A stretch of 13,786 nucleotides of DNA from an uncultured Collinsella sp. (lineage in GTDB: Bacteria > Actinomycetota > Coriobacteriia > Coriobacteriales > Coriobacteriaceae), in contig USNA01000005.1 of NCBI GenBank assembly GCA_900555955.1, positions 1-13,786 of the forward strand, written 5' to 3'. Both the position numbers and the translations under genes were made by a program. The notes under the pieces are model-generated. The model was not told the DNA's origin, made no database searches, and was given only the letters and a program-made list of their open reading frames with translations. Positions 1-6,067 of the stretch are shown here, one piece after another; the first letter of the stretch is position 1, and each line of letters starts with the position of its first letter.

Positions 1-25
1 CGCGATAACAGGGACGGAGGTGCTG

Positions 26-127
26 GTGGCACGCAATAAGTACCCGGAGGAGACGGTCGAGAAGATTCTCGACGTTGCCGAGCGGCTCCTCGTGGAGCGC
101 GGCTACGAGCACACCACGATGATCTGA
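26..127 (+). pseudogene. TetR-family regulator, N-terminal remnant (33 codons)
   Basis: The frame opens with GTG at 26, six bases after a GGGACGGAGG ribosome-binding stretch (11-20), and reads VARNKYPEETVEKILDVAER and on to GYEHTTMI before a TGA at 125-127. This is the first helix and the start of the helix-turn-helix approach of TetR/AcrR regulators, which normally run about 190 residues. The sequence stops exactly where the conserved 'I-A-xx-A-G-V-S' helix-turn-helix should follow, so no DNA-binding domain is completed. Directly downstream, in another frame, lies the tail of an HsdS gene, so the end looks like a deletion or recombination junction. An in-frame GTG at 20 is a less likely start because it overlaps the ribosome site. 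Confidence 0.6.
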
Positions 128-353
128 AGAGCAATACGCTGAACCGAAAAAGGTAATCGAAGCCGCGCTTGTGGACTTATCGAGGGTCGAGATTCCCGCC
201 CCATCCATCGGCACCCAGCAGAAGGTCGTCGACATCCTCGACCGCTTCGACTCCCTAACGAAATCGCTCACCGACGGTATCCCCGCCGAAATCGAGGTAC
301 GCCGGGCGCAGTACGGGTACTACCGCGACCGCCTGCTCGACTTCCGAAACTAA
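123..353 (+). pseudogene. Type I restriction specificity subunit (HsdS), C-terminal remnant
   Basis: This frame is open from 123 (an in-frame TGA lies at 120-122) to the TAA at 351-353. The recognisable part starts near 168: LSRVEIPAPSIGTQQKVVDI, then LDRFDSLTKSLTDGIPAEIE and a YYRDRLLDF ending. This is the conserved C-terminal coiled-coil region of HsdS, the DNA-recognition subunit of type I restriction-modification enzymes, where 'IPxPxxxxQ' closes a target recognition domain and the helix spans the HsdM dimer. Both target recognition domains are missing, so it cannot specify DNA by itself. The GTG at 171 is probably not a real start. No hsdM or hsdR is present in the window. The first ~15 codons of the frame are not recognised. 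Confidence 0.7.
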
Positions 354-362
354 GTGAGAATA

Positions 363-411
363 AGTTATCGGTACGCTTTTTTATAAAATGTAAAAAAGTA
401 CCCCCATAACT
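363..411. repeat. Long imperfect palindrome upstream of AAA_14 gene
   Basis: The left arm at 363-384 (AGTTAT-C-GGTAC followed by a T6 run) pairs with the right arm at 388-411 (A6 run, GTACC-CCC-ATAACT). The outer six bases AGTTAT/ATAACT and the inner GGTAC/GTACC match exactly, with small bulges between them, and the T6/A6 runs pair next to a short AT loop. The element lies immediately upstream of the extended -10 box at 411-419, so it would occupy the -35 region. It may be an operator for the downstream protein or for another regulator. A T-rich half is present, but no gene ends just before it except the HsdS remnant, so a terminator role for that remnant is also possible. Confidence 0.7.
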
Positions 412-419
412 GATAAAAT
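411..419 (+). promoter_or_regulatory. Extended -10 promoter element for the AAA_14 gene
   Basis: TGATAAAAT at 411-419 fits an extended -10 element (TG-N-TAAAAT), placing a likely transcript start near 426 and a 5' leader of about 20 bases. No good -35 hexamer is seen at the right distance, as expected for an extended -10 promoter. The right arm of the palindrome ends on the first base of the element, so a protein bound there could block polymerase. The identical octamer ATAAAATG also occurs at 383-390, inside the palindrome loop. Confidence 0.4.
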
Positions 420-427
420 GGACACTG

Positions 428-441
428 AAAAAAAGGGGGGG
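428..441 (+). promoter_or_regulatory. A7G7 homopolymer tract forming the ribosome binding site
   Basis: Seven A (428-434) are followed by seven G (435-441), four bases before the TTG start at 446. The G run is the only purine-rich Shine-Dalgarno candidate for this gene. A homopolymer of this length can gain or lose bases by slippage, which would change the strength or spacing of the ribosome site without altering the protein. Confidence 0.5.
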
Positions 442-445
442 CATC

Positions 446-1681
446 TTGCGTATATACCGACGTGAAAAGTATCTGAAGCGAATGCGTGGTTTCTACCACG
501 ATGACGGGATGATCAAGGTGATCACCGGTGTTCGCAGGTGCGGTAAATCCTGTCTCATGCAATCAATCGCAGACGAGCTGGTGGAATCCGGTGTAGCGAG
601 CGACCACATCATCTATATCGACCTCGACTCACGGGAGAACAGGAAGGTCAAGACGACCGATGAGCTCGAAAATCTGATTGACATGTCGACCCCAGCAGAC
701 ACTGAGGGGACGAAGTACCTCTTCATCGATGAGATTCAGAACGTAGAGGAATTCGAGCTGCTCATCAACGGCTACCGGACAGATGGCGGTTGGTCCATCT
801 TCATTACCGGTTCGAATTCATATCTGCTTTCTGGGCAGCTTGTTACAAAGCTGACGGGTCGCTATATCGAGTTCGAGGTGTTCCCACTCGACTTTGCGGA
901 ATATATCGATATGAAGCGTTTTCTCGGCAAGCCTGTCAATGACGTTCTCGTGGGAGAGTTTACCGAGTACCTGACCCTTGGAGGATTTCCCAAAGCGTTG
1001 GAGTATGAGGGCGAGGATGAAAAGCGCACCTATATCAAGAGTGTTATTCATGAGATCTTTGAAAAGGACGTCAAACATTCGAACAAGATTAAGAATGTCT
1101 CGGTTTTCGATGCCGTCCAGACGTATCTCATCAACAACTTTGGTGCGCCGACGAACCTGAAGAACCTCCTCGCGTACTTCAATGATGTCGAGAAGATTCC
1201 CATCAAGCGCGAAACGCTCAATCGGTATATCCAGATTCTTGTTGACGCGAAGATCCTTTATCGCTGCTCGAGGTTCGATCTCAAGTCTCGGCGATCGCTT
1301 ATCCGCGAAGAGAAGTACTACCTGGCTGATCCCGGCTTCTATTTCGCCATGAACACGGATGCGAGGATTAACTACGGGCCGACGTTGGAGAACGTGCTCT
1401 ACCTCTATCTTGCATCGCGCGGGTACGAGCTTTCTGTGGGCCGTATTGGGAAGCTCGAGTGTGACTTCATCGCTCGTAGGCGCAATGCTTACGCCTACAT
1501 CCAGGTCTCTATGTCGATTGCCGACAGAGGCGTCGAGGAGCGCGAGTACAGGCCGTTCGGCCACATCAGGGATGGGTATCCGCGCTACTTGTTCACGCTT
1601 GATCCTCTATTGCAGGAGAGGGATGGCGTCAGGCACCTTAACATGGCGTCGTTTATGCAAGATGGCGGTGATCTTATTTGA
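446..1681 (+). CDS. AAA_14/DUF4143 family ATP-binding protein (first copy)
   Basis: A 411-residue P-loop ATPase of the AAA_14 plus DUF4143 type, the usual length for this widespread but poorly understood family. Walker A is GVRRCGKS at residues 28-35, Walker B is LFIDEIQ at about 92-98, and a sensor-like ITGSNSYLLSG stretch lies near 120-130. The DUF4143 part begins with LGGFPKAL near 178-185. The C-terminus keeps the ECDFIA element of the nuclease-like fold, but where many relatives have E-V-K it reads YIQVS. The start is TTG at 446, chosen for its closeness to the G-rich ribosome site and because the protein then begins in the usual way (MRIYRREKYLKRM); ATG at 482 (residue 13) is an alternative. 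The gene stands alone between the HsdS remnant and a terminator. Cellular role and substrate are unknown; such genes are often found in accessory regions. Confidence 0.9.
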   Translation: MRIYRREKYLKRMRGFYHDDGMIKVITGVRRCGKSCLMQSIADELVESGVASDHIIYIDLDSRENRKVKTTDELENLIDMSTPADTEGTKYLFIDEIQNVEEFELLINGYRTDGGWSIFITGSNSYLLSGQLVTKLTGRYIEFEVFPLDFAEYIDMKRFLGKPVNDVLVGEFTEYLTLGGFPKALEYEGEDEKRTYIKSVIHEIFEKDVKHSNKIKNVSVFDAVQTYLINNFGAPTNLKNLLAYFNDVEKIPIKRETLNRYIQILVDAKILYRCSRFDLKSRRSLIREEKYYLADPGFYFAMNTDARINYGPTLENVLYLYLASRGYELSVGRIGKLECDFIARRRNAYAYIQVSMSIADRGVEEREYRPFGHIRDGYPRYLFTLDPLLQERDGVRHLNMASFMQDGGDLI

Positions 1682-1839
1682 GCGGCGGCCAGATTCTTTT
1701 GCTCCCTAGTGCGCAAACAGTGCGGGCATCAAATGAGGACCATTGCCTCACGTAGAATCGATAGATTGAGGACTTGTTTTGATGTTGACAAGCTTTTGGC
1801 CAGTGACTCCTATTGCCGAGTGGGAATAGCGGAAATAAC

Positions 1840-1876
1840 AGCCTCCGGACCTTTTGGTTCGGAGGCTTTCTTTTTC
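1840..1876 (+). terminator. Rho-independent terminator after the first AAA_14 gene
   Basis: AGCCTCCG (1840-1847) pairs with CGGAGGCT (1860-1867), followed by a T-rich run to 1876. It lies about 160 bases after the AAA_14 stop and 50 bases before the convergent MerR gene ends. The 158 bases between the stop and the hairpin hold no convincing gene; the one open frame there (from GTG 1709) runs through the terminator and resembles nothing known. The opposite strand has no T-run, so it acts only on the plus strand. Confidence 0.75.
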
Positions 1877-1927
1877 GTTCTGTTCGGAAGGAGCTCCTTG
1901 CCAGAGTCCCATGGATAGCGAACGGCT

Positions 1928-2368
1928 TTATCGAGCGTGTGCGTTTTCGTAGGCGCCTTTGATTTCTTCCGGCAAATTGTCGGGAATCAGCGTCTCCAGC
2001 CTATCCTCGCTGCCATCTTGAATCGCTTGCTCGTAGTACCAGCATTTGAACTTCAACATGTCCAGGGCACGGTTCATCTTCGCGATCTCCGACTCCATGT
2101 GGGCCTTCCGCTCCTCGAACATGGCCTTGCGCTGGGGGTATGTTGATGGACCCTCTGCACACCATTCCATGAACAGACGGATGTCCTTGATCTCCATTCC
2201 CGCCTTCTTCAGGCATTCGATGACCCGAAGCGCCTCGAGTTCCGTATCGCCGAATCGGCGAATGCCGGACGTCCGCTCCAGCCCCGGGAACAATCCCTGC
2301 TTGTCGTAATATCGCAGCGTTGAGGCGGGCAAGCCGAACATTTCCGCCACCTGTCCGATTGTGTACAT
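1928..2368 (-). CDS. MerR-family transcriptional regulator
   Basis: A 146-residue MerR regulator. The N-terminus holds the winged helix-turn-helix (YTIGQVAEMFGLPASTLRYY, residues 2-21, followed by the GIRRF wing near 35-39). A long dimerisation helix covers about 75-115 and ends in LKFKCWYYE, a signature of the AdhR/NmlR-like subgroup that controls reductases and electrophile detoxification. Cysteines sit at 52, 70 and 109; there is no metal-binding cysteine cluster at the end, so a metal sensor is unlikely, while a thiol or electrophile sensor is possible. ATG at 2368 has GGAGGGG five bases upstream. It is divergent from the decarboxylase-cupin and hydrolase genes, and the MerR-type operator between them suggests it controls those genes and perhaps itself. 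Confidence 0.9.
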   Translation of the reverse strand: MYTIGQVAEMFGLPASTLRYYDKQGLFPGLERTSGIRRFGDTELEALRVIECLKKAGMEIKDIRLFMEWCAEGPSTYPQRKAMFEERKAHMESEIAKMNRALDMLKFKCWYYEQAIQDGSEDRLETLIPDNLPEEIKGAYENAHAR

Positions 2369-2399
2369 GGCCCCTCCGAATAAATCTCGAATTCATTCC

Positions 2400-2430
2400 T
2401 TGACCTAAAGTCAGGTTTAGGAATTACCTT
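2400..2430 (+). promoter_or_regulatory. MerR-type operator-promoter with 19-bp spacer
   Basis: The -35 box TTGACC (2400-2405) and the -10 box TACCTT (2425-2430) are separated by exactly 19 bases, the over-long spacing typical of MerR-activated promoters. A perfect inverted repeat, CCTAAA (2404-2409) and TTTAGG (2416-2421) with six bases between, sits between the boxes, where a MerR dimer binds. It faces the decarboxylase-cupin gene; transcription should start near 2437. The element lies 32 bases from the merR start codon, so the regulator probably also affects its own expression. Confidence 0.8.
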
Positions 2431-2473
2431 CATTCTCGTCAATACAAATCGGTAGCGCAAGGGGTGGTCCGTA

Positions 2474-2572
2474 ATGGGCAAAACGGTTTTCGCCGGCGGC
2501 GTGAACGGTGTGGGCGATATCGCCGGGCACCCCGCTCTGGAACAGGCGCAACGAATGGGCATGGAAATCTAG
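2474..2572 (+). pseudogene. C-terminal tail of a lost flavodoxin-like reductase
   Basis: ATG at 2474 opens a 32-codon frame (MGKTVFAGGVNGVGDIAGHP, then ALEQAQRMGMEI, TAG at 2570-2572). It aligns without gaps to the last 24 residues of the intact reductase encoded at 6086-6616 (GMTERDSMASSPKLEEVREL): glycine first, then shared A, P, L and E at the same spacing. This is the C-terminal end of flavodoxin-like NAD(P)H-dependent oxidoreductases, with the whole FMN-binding part gone. It sits 44 bases behind the MerR-type -10 box, as the first reading frame of that transcript. The parent gene was probably the first gene of this operon and was deleted almost entirely. There is only a weak ribosome site (GGGGTGG), so translation of the fragment is uncertain. 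Confidence 0.6.
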
Positions 2573-2636
2573 GCGGGCTACTTAACCGCGTGGAGGCAGA
2601 TTCGTGTCCAGAACCATCGATAGGAGGAAATCGATC

Positions 2637-3404
2637 ATGGCAATTAAGCAGACGGCGGGCAGAGATGCCCTGGGGGACTTTGCCCCCAAATTCGCACAGC
2701 TCAACGACGACGTGCTGTTCGGCGAGGTGTGGAGCCGGGAGGGCGAGCTTTCCTTGCGCGACCGCAGCATAGTGACGATGGTTGCCCTGATGGCGCAGGG
2801 GCTGACGGACTCCTCGTTCCAATATCATCTGATGTCCGCAAAGAACAACGGGGTGACCAGGGCTGAGATAGCGGAAATCCTTACGCATGCGGCGTTTTAT
2901 GCGGGATGGCCCAAGGCGTGGGCGGCCTTCCGCATGGCGAAGGAGGTCTGGGCGGACGAGGACGACGGCGCCGACGCAAAGGCCCGACACCAAAACGAGA
3001 TGGCCTTTCCCATCGGTGCCCCCAACGACGCATTTGCGAAGTACTTTATTGGGCAAAGCTACCTCGCGCCCCTTTCCACCGAGCAGGTCGGCGTCTACAA
3101 CGTGACGTTCGAGCCCGGCTGCCGCAACAACTGGCACATCCATCACGCCAAAAGCGGTGGCGGACAGATCCTCGTCTGCGTGGCTGGCCGAGGGCTTTAC
3201 CAGGAATGGGGCAAACCGGCACAGGAACTGTGCCCTGGCGATGTAGTAAATATTCCCGCGGGCGTAAGGCACTGGCACGGTGCGGCGCCCGACAGCTGGT
3301 TCTCCCATCTCGCTGTGGAGGTTCCGGGCGAGGAGGCCTGCAACGAGTGGTTGGAGCCCGTGGTCGACGAGCAATACCTTAAAGCGACCGACAAGGAGGC
3401 TTAG
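2637..3404 (+). CDS. Carboxymuconolactone decarboxylase-like and cupin fusion protein
   Basis: A 255-residue two-domain protein. Residues ~20-105 form a carboxymuconolactone decarboxylase (AhpD-like) helical domain (LSLRDRSIVTMVALMAQGLT, then the EIAEILTHAAFYAGWPKAW helix). It lacks the CxxC pair of true AhpD peroxide reductants, so it resembles the decarboxylase branch. Residues ~150-230 form a cupin barrel: WHIHH (166-170) gives two metal histidines, GGGQ (174-177) has glutamine in place of the usual glutamate, and RHWHG (211-215) gives the last histidine. The ATG at 2637 has AGGAGG nine bases upstream and is preferred to the ATG-like start at 2604, which has no ribosome site. The stop is two bases from the next gene, whose ribosome site overlaps it, so the two are co-transcribed under the MerR-type promoter. 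The substrate is not known. Confidence 0.85.
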   Translation: MAIKQTAGRDALGDFAPKFAQLNDDVLFGEVWSREGELSLRDRSIVTMVALMAQGLTDSSFQYHLMSAKNNGVTRAEIAEILTHAAFYAGWPKAWAAFRMAKEVWADEDDGADAKARHQNEMAFPIGAPNDAFAKYFIGQSYLAPLSTEQVGVYNVTFEPGCRNNWHIHHAKSGGGQILVCVAGRGLYQEWGKPAQELCPGDVVNIPAGVRHWHGAAPDSWFSHLAVEVPGEEACNEWLEPVVDEQYLKATDKEA

Positions 3405-3406
3405 GC

Positions 3407-4378
3407 ATGGAGCAGTTGAAACTGACGCAGGAATGGGACAAGGTGTTCCCCAAAAGTGACAAGGTTGAGCACAGCAAGGCGACTTTTCACAACCGATACG
3501 GCATCACGCTGGCGGCCGACGTCTACGTGCCAAAGAACGTGGAGGGCAAGTTGCCTGCCATCGCCGTCAGCGGTCCGTTTGGCGCGGTGAAGGAGCAAAC
3601 GTCCGGCCTTTATGCGCAGAAAATGGCGGAGCTGGGCTTTTTCGCGATTGCCTTCGACCCGTCCTATACCGGCGAGAGCGGCGGTGCGCCCCGCTATGTG
3701 GCATCGCCGGACATCAACACCGAGGATTTCTGCGCAGCGGTGGATTTCCTCTCTGTGCAGAATAGCGTTGACCCGGAGCGCATCGGTATCATCGGCATCT
3801 GCGGTTGGGGCGGCATGGCAATCAATGCCGCAGCCATCGACACCCGCATCAAGGCCACCGCGGCTATGACCATGTACGATATGACCCGCGTGACCGCAAA
3901 CGGCTACTTTGACGCCGAGGATTCCGAGCAGGCGCGCTTCGAAAAGCGGAAAGCGCTGAACGCGCAGCGCACCGAGGACTATAAAAATGACAGCTATGCG
4001 CTGGCGGGCGGCGTGGTCGATCAGCTGCCCGATGACGCGCCGCAGTTTGTGGCGGACTATTACGCCTACTACAAGACTCCGCGAGGCTACCATCCCCGCA
4101 GCCTGGGCTCCAATGGCGGTTGGAATGTGACGTCTTCGCTGTCGTTTTTGAATATGCCGATCTTGCAGTACGCCGGCGAGATCCGCTCCGCCGTGCTGCT
4201 GGTGCATGGCGAGAAGGCGCACTCCCGCTATTTCAGCGAAACCGCGTACAGCAAGCTGACGGGGGACAACAAGGAACTGCTCATAATGCCCGGTGCCAGC
4301 CACACTGACCTCTACGATCAGATGGACGTCATTCCGTTTGGAAAGCTGAAAGCGTTCTTTGAGGAGTATTTGAAATAA
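3407..4378 (+). CDS. Alpha/beta hydrolase with cysteine nucleophile
   Basis: A 323-residue alpha/beta hydrolase of the dienelactone hydrolase/YcjY-like group. The nucleophile elbow reads GIGIIGICGWGG (126-136 region), placing Cys132 where most family members have serine; dienelactone hydrolases also use cysteine. The catalytic histidine is His299 in GASHTDLYD. The strand with LLVHGEK (265-270) marks the region of the acid residue. The oxyanion-hole region is AVSGPFGAVKE (53-63). There is no signal peptide, so it is cytoplasmic. The start ATG at 3407 has AAGGAGG at 3393-3399. It is the second gene of the MerR-controlled operon and the last, since no gene follows on this strand until 6086. It probably hydrolyses an ester, lactone or thioester made or removed with the help of the upstream enzyme; the substrate is unknown. 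No clear terminator follows. Confidence 0.85.
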   Translation: MEQLKLTQEWDKVFPKSDKVEHSKATFHNRYGITLAADVYVPKNVEGKLPAIAVSGPFGAVKEQTSGLYAQKMAELGFFAIAFDPSYTGESGGAPRYVASPDINTEDFCAAVDFLSVQNSVDPERIGIIGICGWGGMAINAAAIDTRIKATAAMTMYDMTRVTANGYFDAEDSEQARFEKRKALNAQRTEDYKNDSYALAGGVVDQLPDDAPQFVADYYAYYKTPRGYHPRSLGSNGGWNVTSSLSFLNMPILQYAGEIRSAVLLVHGEKAHSRYFSETAYSKLTGDNKELLIMPGASHTDLYDQMDVIPFGKLKAFFEEYLK

Positions 4379-4455
4379 GACGCACCTTGCTTTTTACTTA
4401 TTAACGGTCATGCATTTAGTGAGGACGGTTTGCGGCAAGACGCCTCGCCGCGCTA

Positions 4456-4833
4456 CTAGTCGTCGGCCCGCGCCGCCGAGAGCAAGGCACCCAAATCGGC
4501 CCGAATCGCCTCCGCCTTGTTTCCGAGCTGCAACGGGGCCGAGTCGCCCGAGATGTTTACGCTCAGCAGGTGCGCATCCGGCAGCTTGGCGGTCATGCTC
4601 CAGAACGGGAGCGTGATGATGCCGGGGGTCATCTCGCGCCATGCCGTGCCCTGCAAAAACGTGTCGTCTCGCACCCACGGCACAAGCTGCCAGCCGCAAT
4701 GCGGGCATCGGGGGACATCATCACTGCGGATCTCGAAGCCCGCACTGCCCACGTGGTTGTAATGATTGGCGTGAAGGCGGCCGTTGGAAAGAAACTCATT
4801 TCCGTGGGGAAGAAACTTCTCGGTGAGTAAAGC
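4456..4833 (-). pseudogene. Sir2-family protein remnant, N-terminally truncated with internal deletion
   Basis: On the minus strand the frame is open from just after a TGA (4834-4836) to the TAG at 4456-4458, about 125 codons. It contains VPRCPHCGWQLVPWVRDDTF, then GTAWRE joined directly to MTPGIITLPFWSMTAKLPDA and a SAPLQLG end. These are the zinc-ribbon and C-terminal elements of Sir2-like NAD-dependent deacylases/ADP-ribosyltransferases (the SirTM-like branch with 'MTPxxIxxPFWxMT'). The NAD-binding N-terminal half is absent. About 30 residues normally found between the 'WRE' and the 'MTP' segments, including the 'LELGVG' strand, are missing in frame. Only one CxxC is visible. GTG at 4752 is the only start-like codon near the left edge and has no proper ribosome site. 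It cannot be an active sirtuin. Confidence 0.65.
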
Positions 4834-4880
4834 TCATCGGAGCGGGGATAGAGCTTTGTCTGCGGGGTACGAAATGCTGG

Positions 4881-5765
4881 CTAGCGGTTGCGACGCCTTG
4901 TTGCAGAAATGCCAACTGCCGCAACTATAGCACCGGCAACACTCAGGGCGGCTGCCATCGCACCGTTGTCGCCCGTCGCGGGTAGGGTGGCCCCGGCTGG
5001 TTTAACCGCCGCTACTGCCTTGGTGGAAACGGGATTTGCCGTGGGCTTTTTTGCATTGGGCTGCGGTGTGGGCTCGGGCTTGGTTTCCGGTTCGGGTTTG
5101 GAACCGCTCGTATCGGTTGCAATCAAGTGCACGTCACTGTCGAAGACGTAACGGATGTAGTAATCGTGCCGCGTTTCGTGTATAATCCCCTGCCCGCTGT
5201 CGAAGTCACGGTCAACGTGTGTGCCAAGGTAGGTTGAGCTGTTGAGGTCCAGCCTGTAAGGGATTTGGTCGTCGGCGTAACTGCCTGTAAAGACTACGGT
5301 TGCTCTAACGTGATTGTCAATCATGGTCAGGGCAATAGAGACGCTGGCCTCTTTGGGGTTCTCGGTTTTTATAAGGCTTTCGGTATCGGTGTCGATCTTG
5401 AAGAGATGGACGGTGTCGTTAAGCCCGTAGATGAAGTCCTCGGGTTTGTCGGGAAAATCGTATACAAGAGCCTCGTTCTGGACCAACTCGAAAGCAGGGG
5501 GTAGCTCCAAATCGTAGTAATGATCGATGAGGGTGGTTGCTGTGAGGCTGCCTTCCGCGTTGACTTCGTCGCAGGTGATGGGTGCTGCGACATCGGGTTC
5601 GGGCATTTCGATCGCCAGTGCTGCGCAGGGTAGCAAAAGCTGCCCTGTCATAAAAATGCTTACTCCGAAGGCGACGACTCTGGCGCCTGCATGAAGCTTG
5701 ACGTTGCGGATAGACGGGCCAGTGCGTTTGTTATGGGTTTGCGGTGCAACATGCTGTCCATACAT
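4881..5765 (-). CDS. LPxTG-anchored cell-surface protein
   Basis: A 294-residue secreted protein of unknown function. The signal peptide spans residues ~20-51: a positive start, the hydrophobic stretch VVAFGVSIFMTGQLLLPCAA, and cleavage after ALA. The mature part (~52-222) is rich in aspartate and aromatic residues and looks like a beta-rich ectodomain; I do not recognise a named domain. Residues ~223-245 are a wall-spanning linker of P, E and K (SKPEPETKPEPTPQPNAKKP). The sorting signal is LPATG at 261-265, followed by a hydrophobic helix and the RRRNR charged tail, so sortase should attach it to peptidoglycan. ATG at 5765 has AAGGAG seven bases upstream. The gene stands alone, and no sortase gene is present in the window. 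Expression may be controlled by the weak promoter at 5831-5836. Confidence 0.88.
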   Translation of the reverse strand: MYGQHVAPQTHNKRTGPSIRNVKLHAGARVVAFGVSIFMTGQLLLPCAALAIEMPEPDVAAPITCDEVNAEGSLTATTLIDHYYDLELPPAFELVQNEALVYDFPDKPEDFIYGLNDTVHLFKIDTDTESLIKTENPKEASVSIALTMIDNHVRATVVFTGSYADDQIPYRLDLNSSTYLGTHVDRDFDSGQGIIHETRHDYYIRYVFDSDVHLIATDTSGSKPEPETKPEPTPQPNAKKPTANPVSTKAVAAVKPAGATLPATGDNGAMAAALSVAGAIVAAVGISATRRRNR

Positions 5766-5830
5766 AAGGCGCTCCTTGTTCGTAGGCCGGTTTCCGTGGA
5801 TCTATATTGCGCCTGCCCGAGTCGGCCAGG

Positions 5831-5836
5831 ATCATA
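5831..5836 (-). promoter_or_regulatory. Possible -10 box for the LPxTG protein gene
   Basis: TATGAT on the minus strand, preceded by GTG, about 65 bases upstream of the ATG. No convincing -35 hexamer is seen 16-18 bases upstream, so activation by a factor or an extended -10 type would be needed. The call rests on the hexamer alone. Confidence 0.3.
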
Positions 5837-6049
5837 CACGCGAACGCTCACGCGAGCAGGAGAAAACTCTAGTTAATTTTCCCACAGTCGACACTTTGCG
5901 GCCAACGATTTGCTGTTCAATTCTCGTAGAGAGAGTCAAGACAGTTGAGGAGTTGTCAGGCAATGAGATTGTGTCTAGAGAGCGCGAACGAGAGATGCGA
6001 TCTACAGACGACTGAATAGCTCCATCCGTTTTGGTTACAACGAAATGTG

Positions 6050-6067
6050 TGCCGCGCGCCCGCGGCA
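6050..6067 (+). promoter_or_regulatory. GC-rich hairpin just upstream of the reductase ribosome binding site
   Basis: TGCCGCG (6050-6056) pairs perfectly with CGCGGCA (6061-6067) around a four-base loop, and the ribosome site AAGGAGGG follows at 6070-6077. A stable stem two bases from a strong Shine-Dalgarno could protect the mRNA 5' part or tune translation. There is no T-run, so it is not a terminator. Confidence 0.45.

Noticed and set aside
818..1564. A 248-codon minus-strand frame inside the first AAA_14 gene
   Set aside because: The plus strand encodes clear Walker A/B and DUF4143 motifs; the minus frame shows no motif and no ribosome site.
1709..1918. A 69-codon plus-strand frame after the AAA_14 gene
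   Set aside because: It runs through the terminator hairpin at 1840-1876, has no ribosome site and no similarity I can recognise.
2439..3374. A 311-codon minus-strand frame opposite the decarboxylase-cupin gene
   Set aside because: It overlaps the motif-bearing plus-strand gene and the MerR promoter leader; no ribosome site or domain is visible.
4570..4830. An 86-codon plus-strand frame ending in GVKAAVGKKLISVGKKLLGE
   Set aside because: It looked protein-like at its end, but the opposite strand carries the Sir2 remnant across the whole stretch, which explains its codon pattern.
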